A DNA stretch of 64,000 nucleotides from an uncultured Clostridia bacterium (GTDB lineage: Bacteria > Bacillota > Clostridia > Christensenellales > UBA1242). The notes under the pieces were generated by a model that searched no databases, was not told where the DNA came from, and saw only the letters and a list, made by a program, of their open reading frames with translations. Positions within the stretch are counted from its first letter, which is position 1. Each line of letters opens with the position of its first letter. The DNA is taken from positions 1 through 64,000 of the forward strand of contig CAKVMI010000004.1 of NCBI GenBank assembly GCA_934772525.1. Reading direction: 5' to 3'. This document shows, piece after piece, positions 19,501-31,100 of the stretch. The translations under genes and the position numbers were made by a program.

Positions 19501-20504
19501 ATTTATATTCACTACTTAAAAACATAACTATTGATGATTCTTTAAATATGGTTTTAAATATCGACCTATCTACAATTCTTGCAGATAGTAACACCTTAAA
19601 CGATTTAGTTATAGGTATAAATAAAGCAGATAACGGCGGACTTGATTTAGTTTGTGATATAGATAATTTGGTAAACAACATTTCAGTTTCATTTAATGTA
19701 AATGTTGCACCTACAACCGGAACCGATTTTAACGTACAAAATGAAAATGATTATACAAACTTTGATAGTATGAATAATTTAGTTGAAGTTCTAGCCAACA
19801 CAGTAGGTCTTCGCCACTTCCATGTAAGTGCCGACCTAAATGCAGAATTCATCGGTATAGATTGTGCCACAATAAAACTTGACCTACAAGTAGATGTTTT
19901 GCCAGACGGAACATTCTCAGCCGTAGTTGTTTTAAAACACTCAAGTCCCTTAGGGTTCGCAAATAACACCTGCACAACCACTCTTTACATTTTACCTAAC
20001 TATGATTACATTTATGGTACCAAATATTACAAATCTCACGGTCTATTCCAATCATTTAAAACTGAATATTTCAAAATTAGTAAAGATGAGATAAATAGAA
20101 AACCTTTAAATGCACTTGCATACTTTTTAGATTTTGGCTCAACAATTACAAAAAAGTTAACTACAATCGACACTTCTAGTAGCAATACAAATGTAAAAGC
20201 TGGAGATATTTTAAAATCTTACAGCTATAGCGAACAAAATAGAAATTATTCTCTAAAGTTAGACCTATCAAAGATTAATTCAAGTTTGGGCGATGCAAAT
20301 ATTAACATTAAGCATACCGAAAAAACCGAAAATCAAAGCGCAAAACTAGAACAAATTAGTGCAGATTTGAGTTTAATTTCGATAGCATCTATTAATATTA
20401 CTGGTAACCTTGTAGACCAAAATAATCAAGATTACAACACATTATCTATCGTTAATAACTTTATTTCTACTAATGGTTCCAAATGCACAGCAAAAACATT
20501 TTAA
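16560..20504 (+). CDS. Very large exported repeat protein, 1314 aa, function unknown
   Basis: A Lys-rich N-terminus and hydrophobic helix (about 8-30, ending VGAYA) form a signal peptide or anchor; the SD AAGGAG is good. An N-terminal domain (about 40-290) precedes about five loosely repeated modules. Each has Asn/Asp-rich amphipathic strands and a hydrophobic-aromatic strand such as VYVSIGK (about 374), LWLEIDGI (556), LYGIYNDL (719), VYFEFDGL (927) and IYGTKYY (1150), then a Leu-rich helix. There is no LPXTG, SLH or C-terminal membrane helix. I infer a long beta-rich extracytoplasmic protein; the strand pattern recalls LolA/AsmA-like hydrophobic-groove proteins, but this is a guess. It is monocistronic and next to fba. 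Confidence 0.75.
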   Translation: MKKFFTKKKIIILTSLVLVMALTVGAYAVFGKGLEEVAIPTDADLSVTTMAKPESGTPADYDPKTNLYVAQGIILQKSFSTHTEGATDCGIVNQDIHAERVVTPSATYKKSVSCSQPTPLVKVGIEYYAKNNQYLIREAAEINSITDYKFLNEDKYLTKLNETAFQEAYGKPCRGLTAYIINDSTVLETFSSGKDQDGLHKFTYKLDPLVSTANIKNEMKTMAGIKKYPVVTEVEFSIWIDDDWVVNRTHANASYKVERGPIVASCTEDTTEYFTISDATTIPNEDYFSTKIETTSVSENVEHTESATDILLDAFGKYLDGTTPLSLSFSTDGKVKLNGDIDLYIDAENLEKIKAVANIEDLLKLQYNNEDGMVYVSIGKTRDGVSNNKLNISLNINDNADTFKALLEKLNINFDFDMKNINTVELLSALNIENGDQTLSLTFNKELAGITIDAKIDLDKQTNKITADIKINDTLTISVASKDESLQKLVDENNKNSFKDAKPIIDSLLNSENLILQLNSDIVKGKIQANIFDKIILGELSIFGKNVTFEFSDQTLWLEIDGILTKFDAFDNLFNSKLIASLMPNFDIKIDDILNEVLDNLVILENENSFTINTRVLNIPISINFTLNNGLILDTISTTLQNHELKISLATEFDKTQFSADKKLEAIDLNNIVELLNKDSFNLCVSLSGHELILNIDTLNKSITGLLDNQLKLKLENETLYGIYNDLQFKITTDEVLELVNKIVTDLNLSNNFSIDIENINIQELISSISLAKEDNNLIINLPFSGKNIEVLLDIENNLIDLTKASINVDNLSLTITKSAPLQFSIDTAENYINAYEVVNNYYSTILNIIRNKEITLFGQIDVTIPTENSDNKQVINIRLSNIALNFQDTKNLKVLADITITTTTFDNGKTTTKEYSLKLHYYNKRVYFEFDGLKGQFGTDTVSQSKENLTSILNNVPQLQALLESLSKLANINMNIKEWDLYSLLKNITIDDSLNMVLNIDLSTILADSNTLNDLVIGINKADNGGLDLVCDIDNLVNNISVSFNVNVAPTTGTDFNVQNENDYTNFDSMNNLVEVLANTVGLRHFHVSADLNAEFIGIDCATIKLDLQVDVLPDGTFSAVVVLKHSSPLGFANNTCTTTLYILPNYDYIYGTKYYKSHGLFQSFKTEYFKISKDEINRKPLNALAYFLDFGSTITKKLTTIDTSSSNTNVKAGDILKSYSYSEQNRNYSLKLDLSKINSSLGDANINIKHTEKTENQSAKLEQISADLSLISIASINITGNLVDQNNQDYNTLSIVNNFISTNGSKCTAKTF

Positions 20505-20548
20505 TTAACAATCTCAATTAAGTTTTATAAAATTAACCCTTGATTTAG

Positions 20549-20577
20549 TTGCAAATACCTAAATTAACTCTTATAAT
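20549..20577 (+). promoter_or_regulatory. fba promoter
   Basis: TTGCAA (20549-20554), 17 bp, TATAAT (20572-20577), 35 bp before the ATG. Confidence 0.8.
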
Positions 20578-20611
20578 ATAGACTAGAAATTTAAAAAATA
20601 GGAGCTAAGAT

Positions 20612-21520
20612 ATGTATTGTAATACAAAACAAATGCTCCTAGACGCAAGAAAAAATTCTTACGCCGTAGGGGCATTTAATATTTCTAATATGGAATTTGC
20701 TCAAAGTGTTATTGAAGCAAGTTTAGAAAGTAACCAAGATGTTATTATTCAAGCAAGTGAATCAGCTTGCAACTATGCAGGTATGGAAACACTTGTAGCA
20801 ATTGTAAAATCTCTATCTGAAAGAACACCAAACCGAATCGCACTTCACTTAGACCACGGCAAATCTCCCGAAGTCTGCAAGCGTGCAATAGATGCAGGAT
20901 TTACTTCAGTTATGATTGATTTAAGCACCCTACCTTTTGATGAAAACGTTAAGGGCGTTAAAGAAGTTGTAGAATATGCACACGCTCGAAATGTAACGGT
21001 TGAAGCGGAACTTGGCGAAATTGTTGGTGTTGAAGATGAAGCACATAATGACAATGAGCATTTCACTAACCCAGATAGCGCAAAAAAGTTTGTAGAATTA
21101 ACCAATGTAGATAGTTTGGCAGTGAGCATTGGAACCGCCCATGGTCCAAATAAAGGGCTAACCGAACCAAAAATAAGATTTGATATACTAAACCAACTTG
21201 ATAAAACCCTACCAGGCTTCCCTCTTGTTTGCCATGGCGCATCTAGAGTAGACAAAAAGTTGGTTGATAAGTTTACCGAATTTGGTGGAATTATTAAAAA
21301 AGCACAAGGTATCCCAACCCCAGCAATTAGAGAAATGAGCATTAACTCACCTATTACAAAAATTAATTGTGATACCGATTTAAGACTTTGTTTCGCTGGT
21401 TCTGTAAGAGAATTTTTACAACAAAACCCTGAAGTTTACGACCCTAGAGCAATATTAAAATATACTAGAGAATGCATAAAAAATTATGTAAAAGAATGTA
21501 TGGCGTTATTTAAAAAGTAA
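20612..21520 (+). CDS. fba: Class II fructose-bisphosphate aldolase
   Basis: 302 aa, the normal length. Catalytic D81 and zinc ligand H82 lie in LHLDHGKS; further ligands are H177 (GTAHGPNKG) and H208 (VCHGAS). It cleaves fructose 1,6-bisphosphate in glycolysis using zinc. The SD is AGGAG before the ATG. It has its own promoter and a downstream terminator; gapA lies about 5 kb away on the other strand. Gene names fba and fbaA are both used for this family. Confidence 0.96.
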   Translation: MYCNTKQMLLDARKNSYAVGAFNISNMEFAQSVIEASLESNQDVIIQASESACNYAGMETLVAIVKSLSERTPNRIALHLDHGKSPEVCKRAIDAGFTSVMIDLSTLPFDENVKGVKEVVEYAHARNVTVEAELGEIVGVEDEAHNDNEHFTNPDSAKKFVELTNVDSLAVSIGTAHGPNKGLTEPKIRFDILNQLDKTLPGFPLVCHGASRVDKKLVDKFTEFGGIIKKAQGIPTPAIREMSINSPITKINCDTDLRLCFAGSVREFLQQNPEVYDPRAILKYTRECIKNYVKECMALFKK

Positions 21521-21541
21521 CGAATTTGATTAAATACATGG

Positions 21542-21620
21542 TTATTAGGTTAATTAAGTCTAGTTTTATATCGAAGATTACAAAACTAAAATATTAGACT
21601 TCTTCTAATCAACCTAATAA
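21542..21620. repeat. Long imperfect stem-loop after fba
   Basis: Outer arms TTATTAGGTT (21542-21551) / AACCTAATAA (21611-21620), inner arms AAGTCTA (21556-21562) / TAGACTT (21595-21601). It is a structured 3' segment between the fba stop and the terminator. Confidence 0.5.
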
Positions 21621-21629
21621 ACACAAACA

Positions 21630-21668
21630 AAAAGAGAGCATATTAAAATTCAATATGTTCTCTTTTTT
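21630..21668 (+). terminator. fba terminator
   Basis: Stem GAGAGCATATT (21634-21644) / AATATGTTCTC (21652-21662) with one G-U pair and a T-run at 21663-21668. Confidence 0.8.
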
Positions 21669-21998
21669 ATTCAATTTAATTAATATACCTGTTAAATTGT
21701 CGCAATTTTGATTCATTATAATTGAACATAACGATTGATTATTTCAATTTTATTGCTCAATTTAATTTAATTGAATGTACCCGTTAAAATCATTTCTTTT
21801 GTTCCTAAGTTATCTCAATCGTTTGTGATAATTATCTCAATTTAGTTATTCATCACAGTTGAATTTACCAGTAAAAAACATCTCAATTTTACTTCTAATT
21901 ATCTATTTTATCCAGTGAATTTATTGTGTTAATTATATTTTACATAGAGATTTCCGATTCTGTTGGCGTTATATTTGTAGTAATACTCTTATAAAAAT
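21669..21998. other. AT-rich spacer with degenerate repeats, no gene
   Basis: No ORF or RNA is recognisable. Short degenerate units recur, mainly CAATTT(A/T)ATT, ATCTCAATTT and a TACC(T/C)GTTAAA-type unit at about 21689 and 21778. It separates the fba transcript from the convergent end of the T4SS operon. Confidence 0.4.
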
Positions 21999-22034
21999 AA
22001 TACAGCGACCGCTTAATATAAGGGTCACTGTATT
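21999..22034 (-). terminator. Terminator of the T4SS-like operon
   Basis: Stem AATACAG-GACC / GGGTC-CTGTATT with one mismatch. T-rich sequence follows on the minus strand. It lies 70 bp after the last gene of the operon. Confidence 0.7.
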
Positions 22035-22103
22035 AATTAGTTTGTTTTTTGATAAAAGTAATAATCTTAATCGTTTAAAACAATTTTCATTTTATTATAC
22101 TGC

Positions 22104-25100
22104 TTATTTGCTACGATTATTTGGTGTTACTCGTTTTCTTCTTGCGGCTCTTCGCTTTTCTATATCACGAACACGCTTTTGATATGCATTTATATACGCT
22201 GGGTTCTCAGCGGTTCCAGCATTGATATTTTGAGTAATTTCGGTGTTATCTATTGCATTATTAATATCGGCATCCGAACTTGCTCGTCTAGCTTGATTTG
22301 CAAAATCGTTAATATCTCTTTTATATTTTCTATTTGCATTTACACGTTGAGCCAAATTTACCGCATCTCCAACTACACCACTACCCGGAATTAAATCTAT
22401 TGCATCTTGTGCAGTATTTTTAACCGTACTTACACCTTTTTTTGTAAGTTGTTTTATCGAGAAGTAACTAATACTATCCTTTGCAGTCTTTAATGTATCA
22501 TTAAATACCGCTTGTCCACTACTAGATAAGCCACTGCCCGTTTGCATTTGACCCGGCAAGATGTAATCTCCAACAATTCCTTCTACCTGCTCTACTAATG
22601 TAAATAGTACTAATACAAACATTGCATTCATTACAAAACCAACGAACTCAGGAGAAACCGAATTGAATATGTTATTTGCACCAAAGTTTACTTTTAAGCC
22701 ATCAAACAAGTTTACACTTAAAACCGCTGGCACAAGCACATAATACAACGCAAGTCCTATATACAATGCGTACACACTTATGACTCTTTCAATAAATCTT
22801 ACTCGCCACATAGTGAAGGTGCTATTTTGCAATATTGTTTCTTTACTACCCGATAACGGATGACGAATTAGCCATGCCGGGAATGTAAACCACAAAACGG
22901 TTAATTCTAATAGTCTTTTTATTAGTCCAAATATTACATAGGTTAGTACTTTTAGTAAACTCCCGCTTACTAAAATTAGCAATACTATATTTACTTGTGT
23001 TACATCATATACATTTGTTAAATCTAGCGGAGTGTCTACAAAACTATAGTTTAAAGTAAACTTACCACCTTTAAATTCGCCGATTTTGAATTCCGATTTG
23101 TTAATTTGCGAAACGGCTCGTAGTTGCATTTGCAAATCTGATTCTATTCTGGTACTATCAAAACCTAAAACTCTTGAGAATATATCGTCATTTGTTCCAA
23201 TAGTTGTACTTGTTCCATCTTTTTCTTCTGCCACATAACTAGTAACTGGCTGTAACTTTATATTCTTTGGAACTATTACATCGTGTCTATAAAATACTAT
23301 GTTATCTCCGTCTTCTCTTATTGCCGTTGGTAAACCCTCGGTAGTAAATGCACCCCTTGCAACGAATGTAGTATTGATAGTGTTCAAATAAGTTGCATTT
23401 TTTGTACTTCTACCCTTTTGAACATATGAATAATTGTAATCATTTACACTTCCGCCATTTACCCCACTTGTTAAATAACTTGAAGTAAATGTGAATAACG
23501 GAGTACTGCTTCTTGTTACAAGTTCTTCTTTTTTAGTATCAAACTGAATCTCTTTTGAGCCATCATATAAAGTTAGCGGGGTAAAAATAGATGTATATGT
23601 GTATGTGTCTTCATCGGTATTTTCTTTTAGTATAACATCTTTTTTGTTGCAAATTATATAAATAGCACCGCTTGCTTCATCGGTTGTTTTTGGATATGCT
23701 CTATACTCGGTTGTTTTATAGTCATCTAAAACTTCAGCGTCGCCCATATCCTTTAATTTTTGTGCATCATACGCCACACTAACACTATAGAAAGCGACTT
23801 TTGATTCATCAAACCCAATAACATATTCTTTATTTATGCTTGGATCCTCATTCTTTTTGTAGAGTTCTATCTCATTTCCGTCTTTATCAATAGGTTTAAT
23901 TGCAGAAAAGACCCTTTTTAATGTTTCGAAATTTGCTATATCCATTTCGGTAATTTCATTCTCTTCTGAATTGAAATCTATATAACTATATTTAACGCCG
24001 GTTTCGGCATCGGTTTCTACGGTAAACACATTAGTATCGAAAATGTATGGATACAAACATTTATCTGAGTAACTCCTTAATAAGTTTACCGCTTCTAAAT
24101 ACACATCTTCTACATTTTTGATATAGAACTCTTCGCCACATTGCATTGCATAATCAATAAAATCAGCCATTACGAAATATTCAATTCTTTTAGTTTTTAA
24201 AAACTGCCCATCGTAAAATCCGTAATAGGTACTATCATCCGGAACCTGTGCAAAATCAAAAAATTCTTTATTTCTAAACATATTAAATGTACTATAGCCA
24301 CTTGTGACATAACTATTGTTTTTAAGCGCTTCCATTTCTTTGGTTATATCTTTGCCATTTGTAAAGACGCTATCCGCATTTTGCACGCCATAAAATCCGC
24401 CATTAAAATCGAATAATATAGGTATTTTTTCATTTGCTTCGGCGTAACGCCTATACCAACTGGCTTGATAGGTGCTAGACTCAAAGATTGTCGCACCTAT
24501 ACTAAACCTTGTGTTTTTATCTGGGTTTACTGCTGAAACAACGGATGCTAAAATAACATTAGATGCTACAATACCAACAATTACTAAAAATGGAACCACA
24601 AACATCATAAAAATGCTTTCTACAGACTTTTTTAGAACTGTGGTAAATTTATTGTCTTCGCTTTTTGTTGCATTTTTCCATTGATTCATTACTATTGCAA
24701 AAATAGTTATTAATAGCAATAGTAAGAATGAGTAAATAACTAATCTATATAAAATTTTTAAAGTATAAGAATTTAATAAAAATTTAAATAATATATCCGA
24801 ATTTTGCAAATTGGTATTTGCACCTATATCATAACCCGAGGCTTGACCACAAAGTTCTGATATAATAACCATTACCAAATCGACCAAATTCAAACAAATT
24901 TTAACAACGAAATAAACAAATTTACATAAAACCCTGTATAGTACTACGCCAATTTCAGTAACTTTATCTACAATTTCTGTTAGTATTGATTGAAAAAATC
25001 CAACAATACTATTTAAAGCACTTCCGTCCGCACTAGACGTACCAGGATTGCCAACACCATTTTTTAATAGGTGTTGGCTGTTTATTTTAAATATTAAATT

Positions 25101-25124
25101 GTTTAACATATTTAAAATTTTCAT
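22104..25124 (-). CDS. VirB6/TrbL-like T4SS membrane protein 1, 1006 aa
   Basis: Membrane helices lie in the N-terminal 200 residues (about 45-90, 120-145, 165-195). A large, probably extracytoplasmic domain (about 215-700) follows, then a C-terminal bundle (about 710-890) and a charged Arg/Asn-rich tail. It shares blocks with the two other giant proteins: SYQASWYRRYAEANEKIPIL (about 215-235), YFVMADFIDYA (about 313), and PTAIRE...IVFYRHDV (about 590). This is the VirB6/TrbL arrangement, the channel protein of T4SS. Its ATG follows AGAAGGA, 17 nt after the previous stop. It is the last gene of the minus-strand operon. Confidence 0.7.
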   Translation of the reverse strand: MKILNMLNNLIFKINSQHLLKNGVGNPGTSSADGSALNSIVGFFQSILTEIVDKVTEIGVVLYRVLCKFVYFVVKICLNLVDLVMVIISELCGQASGYDIGANTNLQNSDILFKFLLNSYTLKILYRLVIYSFLLLLLITIFAIVMNQWKNATKSEDNKFTTVLKKSVESIFMMFVVPFLVIVGIVASNVILASVVSAVNPDKNTRFSIGATIFESSTYQASWYRRYAEANEKIPILFDFNGGFYGVQNADSVFTNGKDITKEMEALKNNSYVTSGYSTFNMFRNKEFFDFAQVPDDSTYYGFYDGQFLKTKRIEYFVMADFIDYAMQCGEEFYIKNVEDVYLEAVNLLRSYSDKCLYPYIFDTNVFTVETDAETGVKYSYIDFNSEENEITEMDIANFETLKRVFSAIKPIDKDGNEIELYKKNEDPSINKEYVIGFDESKVAFYSVSVAYDAQKLKDMGDAEVLDDYKTTEYRAYPKTTDEASGAIYIICNKKDVILKENTDEDTYTYTSIFTPLTLYDGSKEIQFDTKKEELVTRSSTPLFTFTSSYLTSGVNGGSVNDYNYSYVQKGRSTKNATYLNTINTTFVARGAFTTEGLPTAIREDGDNIVFYRHDVIVPKNIKLQPVTSYVAEEKDGTSTTIGTNDDIFSRVLGFDSTRIESDLQMQLRAVSQINKSEFKIGEFKGGKFTLNYSFVDTPLDLTNVYDVTQVNIVLLILVSGSLLKVLTYVIFGLIKRLLELTVLWFTFPAWLIRHPLSGSKETILQNSTFTMWRVRFIERVISVYALYIGLALYYVLVPAVLSVNLFDGLKVNFGANNIFNSVSPEFVGFVMNAMFVLVLFTLVEQVEGIVGDYILPGQMQTGSGLSSSGQAVFNDTLKTAKDSISYFSIKQLTKKGVSTVKNTAQDAIDLIPGSGVVGDAVNLAQRVNANRKYKRDINDFANQARRASSDADINNAIDNTEITQNINAGTAENPAYINAYQKRVRDIEKRRAARRKRVTPNNRSK

Positions 25125-25141
25125 AAATCCTTCTTCCGTTT

Positions 25142-28100
25142 TTATTTAACTTTTCTACCGCAATGTGGACAGTTTGTAACATTGCCCTTAGGGTCTTCGT
25201 ACTTACCATGACACCACTTACAAGTCTTTTCTTTACCCTTTGTTTCAGTAGATTGCCAGTTTTTGATTCTTTCTCTTTGACTTTGAAGTTCGGCATTCGC
25301 TCTGTTGGAAGATTCTTCAACCCTAGCATTTAATGCATCCATATAAACTTTTCTTGCTTGTTCTGCGGCTGCTGGGCTTATACCATTTGCACGCATATCG
25401 CTATACAATTTATCTGCCTTTCTTTTGTTACGTTGTTTCTTACCTGCATCAACCAAATCTCTAACAGTTTTGGTACCTTCAACACCCGGAAGCATTGCAA
25501 GGCTAGAATCAACAGCATCTGCCGCCATATCCTTAAACTGTTGTCCGCTATTAAAGTACTTAGCTTCTTGAATTTGATTTTTGATAGCACCCTTAACTTT
25601 ACCACCATCGCCAAGTGCATCGCCAAATCCAAGTAATTCTTTACTAAATGTATCGGATAATGATTTTAACATTGTAGTAATTACAAGTAATACTGTAGTG
25701 GAAGCCAAAACTCCTAAAATTTTACCTACATCTACATACCTAAATATAAATGTTTGTGAAAGTATTCTTTCACTTGACTGAGAGATTGTTGGCATAACAT
25801 TGCCCATTTTTTGAACCAGTGTTAGTAATATAAAGTAAGAGTTTATTGTGATTATAAAGCCATACATAACAAAGAACTTCTTCAAAAAATTACTCTTCCA
25901 CTTGCCTATTGCTTTATCATTTATATTATTTAAACTCATAACGGCAGGGCTAATTGCGAACATAATCGCAAGTTCAAACATTGAACTAATTAGTCCGTAT
26001 AAAACTGACGTCATTGCCTTTAATAATACAATACTTGCAACAATTAAAATAATAATGTTTAATTGAGAATATTCATATAAATATGCTATTGCAATACCCG
26101 TTCTTGGATTAAAGGTATAATTTAAGTTGCAATATCCATTTTCTAAGTGGTAAGTAGTAGTTTCGTATACCCCATAATACGTTCCTACATTAACATCTCC
26201 CCTAAAGAATGAAATTATATCGCTTATTGTATCCTTAATTGCAGTAAATGAGAATACATTTTTAAAGTTCGTTATAATTCTATCACCCAATGAGTATTCG
26301 CCAGATGTATGTTCTTGGCTAGCATTTATTTGTTCAAGTGTAATATTTGTTATATCAAACGCATAAACATCTTGTCGGTAAAACTCTATGTTTCCATTTA
26401 CACTTCTTATTGCAGTTGGTCTACCATTTATATCTATAACACCCTTTGCTACTACTGGATAATATTTTACGCTTCCGTCATCCGCACCGCTTAGGTACTC
26501 ACTATAAGGCGTGTTATGTTCATCTTCTCCACTTGCCATAACAAATGGTTCATACTTTTCAGTTTCGGAATTATAAGTGCAAATTATAAATACGCTACCG
26601 TACTTTTCGTCAGATTTAGATTTATCGTAATTTATCTCATACTCTAAGTCAACTAAATCTTGCTCCGCTCTATTCTCTATTCCAGCAAGTTTTAATATGG
26701 TTTGTTTTGTGTTGTTATCACTCTTAATCACTTTAGTTCCTGTAGCGTCATCTTCTATATCAATACATGCAAGATACATTAATGCAAGATACCTAGATTG
26801 TATTGAAGCGCTAGTTTCGCCAGCATATTCACTAAACTCAGTTAAATAATTTAATGCATCAATTCTATAATCCTTTAGTTGTTTATTTATATCAAAGTCT
26901 AACCCTATGAAGTTTAGTACTCTAAACATATCCATAATTGCTTTTATTTCTTCAGTAACACTTAAATCTAGTCCGTTGTCTTGGTTGCCACATTCTCCAG
27001 CGATTTTATTGTTGTAAATAAAATCATAAAGACAATTATTATAAGCTTTAGTTTTGTTATATTGCTCTTGGTTTTCTTCGGTCGTTTTATTGTAAATATC
27101 GGTATAATAACTTAACGCATCTTCACAAACTTTTTTCTGAATATTTGTTAAACTATTGAAGTAGTTACCGTTTGCACTAAAATTAAATGATTCAAACGCT
27201 TCTAAATATTGGAAAAAGTAGTTTGTCATATCGCCAGTAGATAAATCATCATTTGAATTGTAACTGCTATCTATTTCGGTATAGTAATCTTCATAAATAT
27301 AGTTTTTTACAAAATCACTACTTGAAATATCAACATTATGTTTAAAGTAATCTATGTACTCTACTAAGAAAGTCGAATAAACAAGCGAAGTTTTTTGTAT
27401 TGGATAAACATTACCCACAAACTTATTTAAGTACCCTACCGCATTCGAAGCTTCTTGCATAATGCTTTCATATTTTGATGTTAATGCACTAAAATAATTG
27501 TATAATAGGTAAATATCTTGTTGACTCTTTGGAGTGTAGTCTGCGAATGTTAAATCTTTGTAAGGAACATTTTCCTTTTCGTCCTTTACGTAAAAACCAA
27601 CAAACTTATCAATAGAAAATCTATTTGTACCAAAGTCTACATCACTTAGTAAACTATTTATTGCGCTTAAAATTTGGCTAGCAAATGAACCAACAGATTG
27701 ACCATTTATATCTTTAATATCTACAAATAAATCTATATAGTCTTCTGTATCAAAAGATAGTGATGGGAAATTCGTTTTAGTCTGTAAATCAAAACACAAA
27801 TTTCCAAAATCTTTAAGGAATTGTTTTAGATACCCGAATGTTCCGTCTTTATCAATAATTCCAGTATAATCTTCGCTAATATTGATTGATAGTGTTTCGT
27901 TTGCTTTTATTATGTTAATGTATCTAGCCATCATTTCGTAAGCACCCGTTCTATCACTATCTACAACTTCATAAAAGTTTGGACTTGATGCTTTGTAGTT
28001 TTCTATTAGTACACCAAACGAACTGAACTTTTCAAGACTAGTTATAATCTTTTGGTATAATTCTATATAATTTTTTTCTTTTTCTGGATCTTGCAATGTA

Positions 28101-31100
28101 ATTGCATCGGCAAGTGTTTTATAATTAATTGTTAGTCTTTCGCCAGTTAATACATAGCACGCATTTTCTATCAACTCAAATTCTCTATCTGTAAATGTGA
28201 GATGTTTTCTAACCCTAGCATCTGAATGCATCATTGCCATGATGTGATATTTTTGTAGTTTTTGCTTTAGTTCTCTAGCTTCTTTTACATCGGTTTGAAC
28301 TGTTAATATTATACTATTATTTAATGCCATTTGGTTAAATTTTATTAAATTATTGTATTCAACCTCATTCGCTAATTGCTCACTTAATGAATCATACAAT
28401 AAATAGTTGCCATACATTAGTTCTAGATAATTTCTTGTGCTAAGTGCTTGTTCTACATTATAACTATTGCCATTTACCACAACTGTAAAACCCGATTGTA
28501 TTTTTGCAGATTGATAAGAAATAAACGCATCAATTACGCGATATTTATAATATGAAGTAATCTTTTTGTACGCACTTTTGTATTTAATGATATTTTTAAA
28601 AATCCTATCACCAAAATACATCTCAAAGATAGTTTCCTTTAAACTATCTAAATTAGACTCAATTTCAGAGGCTTCACTTGTAGTTATTGTGTCGGCACTT
28701 AAAATATCGTCCATTCCAATAATAATTTTCTCGGTTGAAGAGTTTGTCGTTAGAGTAATACTTCCATCCATGTATGCTTTGATGTAACTATAGTAAACTG
28801 TATCTTCATCAGAGTTTTCTATTATAGACTTTATAATGTTTTGAGTATCTTTAGAAAGGTTATTGAATGTAGAATATTTATTTTCGCCCTTTAAACTAGT
28901 AGTTCCTTCATACAAATAAAATTGTTTCATTGCAACTTTAATTGCGTTTCCAACAACACCATCAAAGCGTGCTTCATTATCATTACTATTTACACTACTT
29001 ACCGAATACAAGGATGTAAACAAATTTTCTTCGGTAGGCGAAACTGCTTCAACTAGTGAAACAATAGTTTTTTCTTTTGAAGTATCAAGATTTGTTGGCA
29101 TATAAACATATGCTCTAGCACGGGCAACTTCAAAGAAATCATCAAACCTTCCACCGTAACTTTTCGTTTCGTCTATTGTAACTCCATCGTCTTTATATTC
29201 TGGCTTGTAAATTACTCCATCATATTCAACTTGGATATATTTGTAATCATTAGATACTTCAATAAGTGTGTAAATTGCTTGCTTTCCGTCTATTTCACAA
29301 GCAATAGCGTCTCTACTTTTTGGAATATACTTATAGGTTTCATTATATTCTGTACCAACTTGACCAACTGAATTTACAACGTAAACCCCACTTTCACCTT
29401 CTTTTGTTGCAATAGAATTACCATCAAACCTAATGTCATAATAAATAGTAAAGTGTGTTTTAAACGCTTCATCCCAAGAATTCAGCATTTTTTCACTAAT
29501 TTTTAGTGCTTCCGTTCTTGTGTAGTATTTTCCACCACCCGAACTAGAAATTAAATAGATAGCATATTGACCTAAATCATTAATAGTTGCAATATTGGAT
29601 GAAAGCACACCACTCTTTGGCATATAAATTGCATCAACGGAATCTGTACTTATAACACCAAACTGGTCGCATGCTAAAACTCTTTCGCCACCTTCATTAT
29701 ATACATATTTGCCAGTTTGATTTACGCTGTTAAATTGTTTAATTCTAGGTATTAATTTACCAAATTTATCTACTGAATATTCTATTTCGTAAATGGAGTT
29801 TCCACTTTCGCTAACTAAGTAATTTTTCTTACCGCTAGCAATATTGTTTATTACACCTGTTAATTGATAAATGGTTTCTGCTAGTGTATTTAAGTAATCT
29901 GTTCCACTCTTTGTGAGTAAAACACTACATAGATACGCTCTATATACATAAGTTTGAACGGAATACTCTCCATTTCCATTCATATCAAAACCTTCAATTT
30001 TTTGCAAATCTTCTAGTATTGGAGTAAATAATCCATTAAACAAATTAACAAAACTATCAATTTCATTTACTAACTGCTTATATCTAATTTCGCCAGAAAC
30101 TGCAAAGCAAATTGATTGAATTAAATCTTTTGAATATTTTGATGCAAATGAGTAGTTTGTAAGCAGTACTCCTTCGGTATCTTCAAATGTAGTACCTAAA
30201 AACAACTCAGACATAATTAACCCTAATGGGTGAATTAGAGTTGTAGAAAAATTAGTGACATCATCGCCTAAAATTTCGCCAGTTGTAAAGTACTCACCTA
30301 AACTATCTGCCCATGTGCCATAATTTATAAAGTTATCAATGTTTATATCTTTATAAATTACCTTCATATCATTATATAACTTTTCAGTCCAACTTCCGTA
30401 TACATAAATAGGTTCTAACTCATCTAAACCATTTACGCCATTATTGTACTCTATAGTTTGGTTGGTGTAATTATATTCGCCCTTACTATTTTTAGAGAGT
30501 ATGTAATATTTTCCACCGCTTTCCTTTTGTGCTACTTCTACCGTAGTTCTTGATTCCACCGCACCAGTTTGAGCATTTCTAAACTTTTTCTTTAAATTAT
30601 ACACTGGGAAAGACAACCCATTTTGTGTTACCGTTTCAGTCTTCCATTTTACAACATTGGTAGATCCTTCTACTCTTTCTAGTAGCTTAAACAATTTCTC
30701 TTCGGCATTTATTTGCTTTGAGTCATCTAACATAATGTTTACAAGTTCTGAAATTGATTTAATAGAATCTACAATTGGGCTACTTGCATTAAATCCAGAT
30801 GGTGCTAAAACTAATGTATAACTGTCATTACCAAAGCCTGTTAAGTTATTTGAATCTTTATAATCAATTTTTATAGTGCCAGTTTCTGGGTCATATGAAG
30901 TACCCGAAATTTTTACCGTACTAGATACCCTGTCCCAGTCTATAGACTTATCCATAGAGTCTTTTATGTAAAACTCAATATTATTTTTAACGGCATAGTC
31001 TATAAAATCTGCCATTACAAAGTATTGCTCTGCGGTAGAAACGAAGTTTTCGTATTCTCCAAACAAATTCTTTTTGTTTAATACCAAGCCGTTTTTGTAA

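Noticed and set aside
21669..21998. Repeats near the end of the T4SS operon as an attachment site or origin
   Set aside because: They are short, degenerate and AT-rich, with no matching copy at the other end of the locus and no integrase.
25358..26494. Plus-strand ORFs of 60-90 codons opposite the T4SS genes
   Set aside because: They are antisense shadows of long minus-strand genes, with no RBS.
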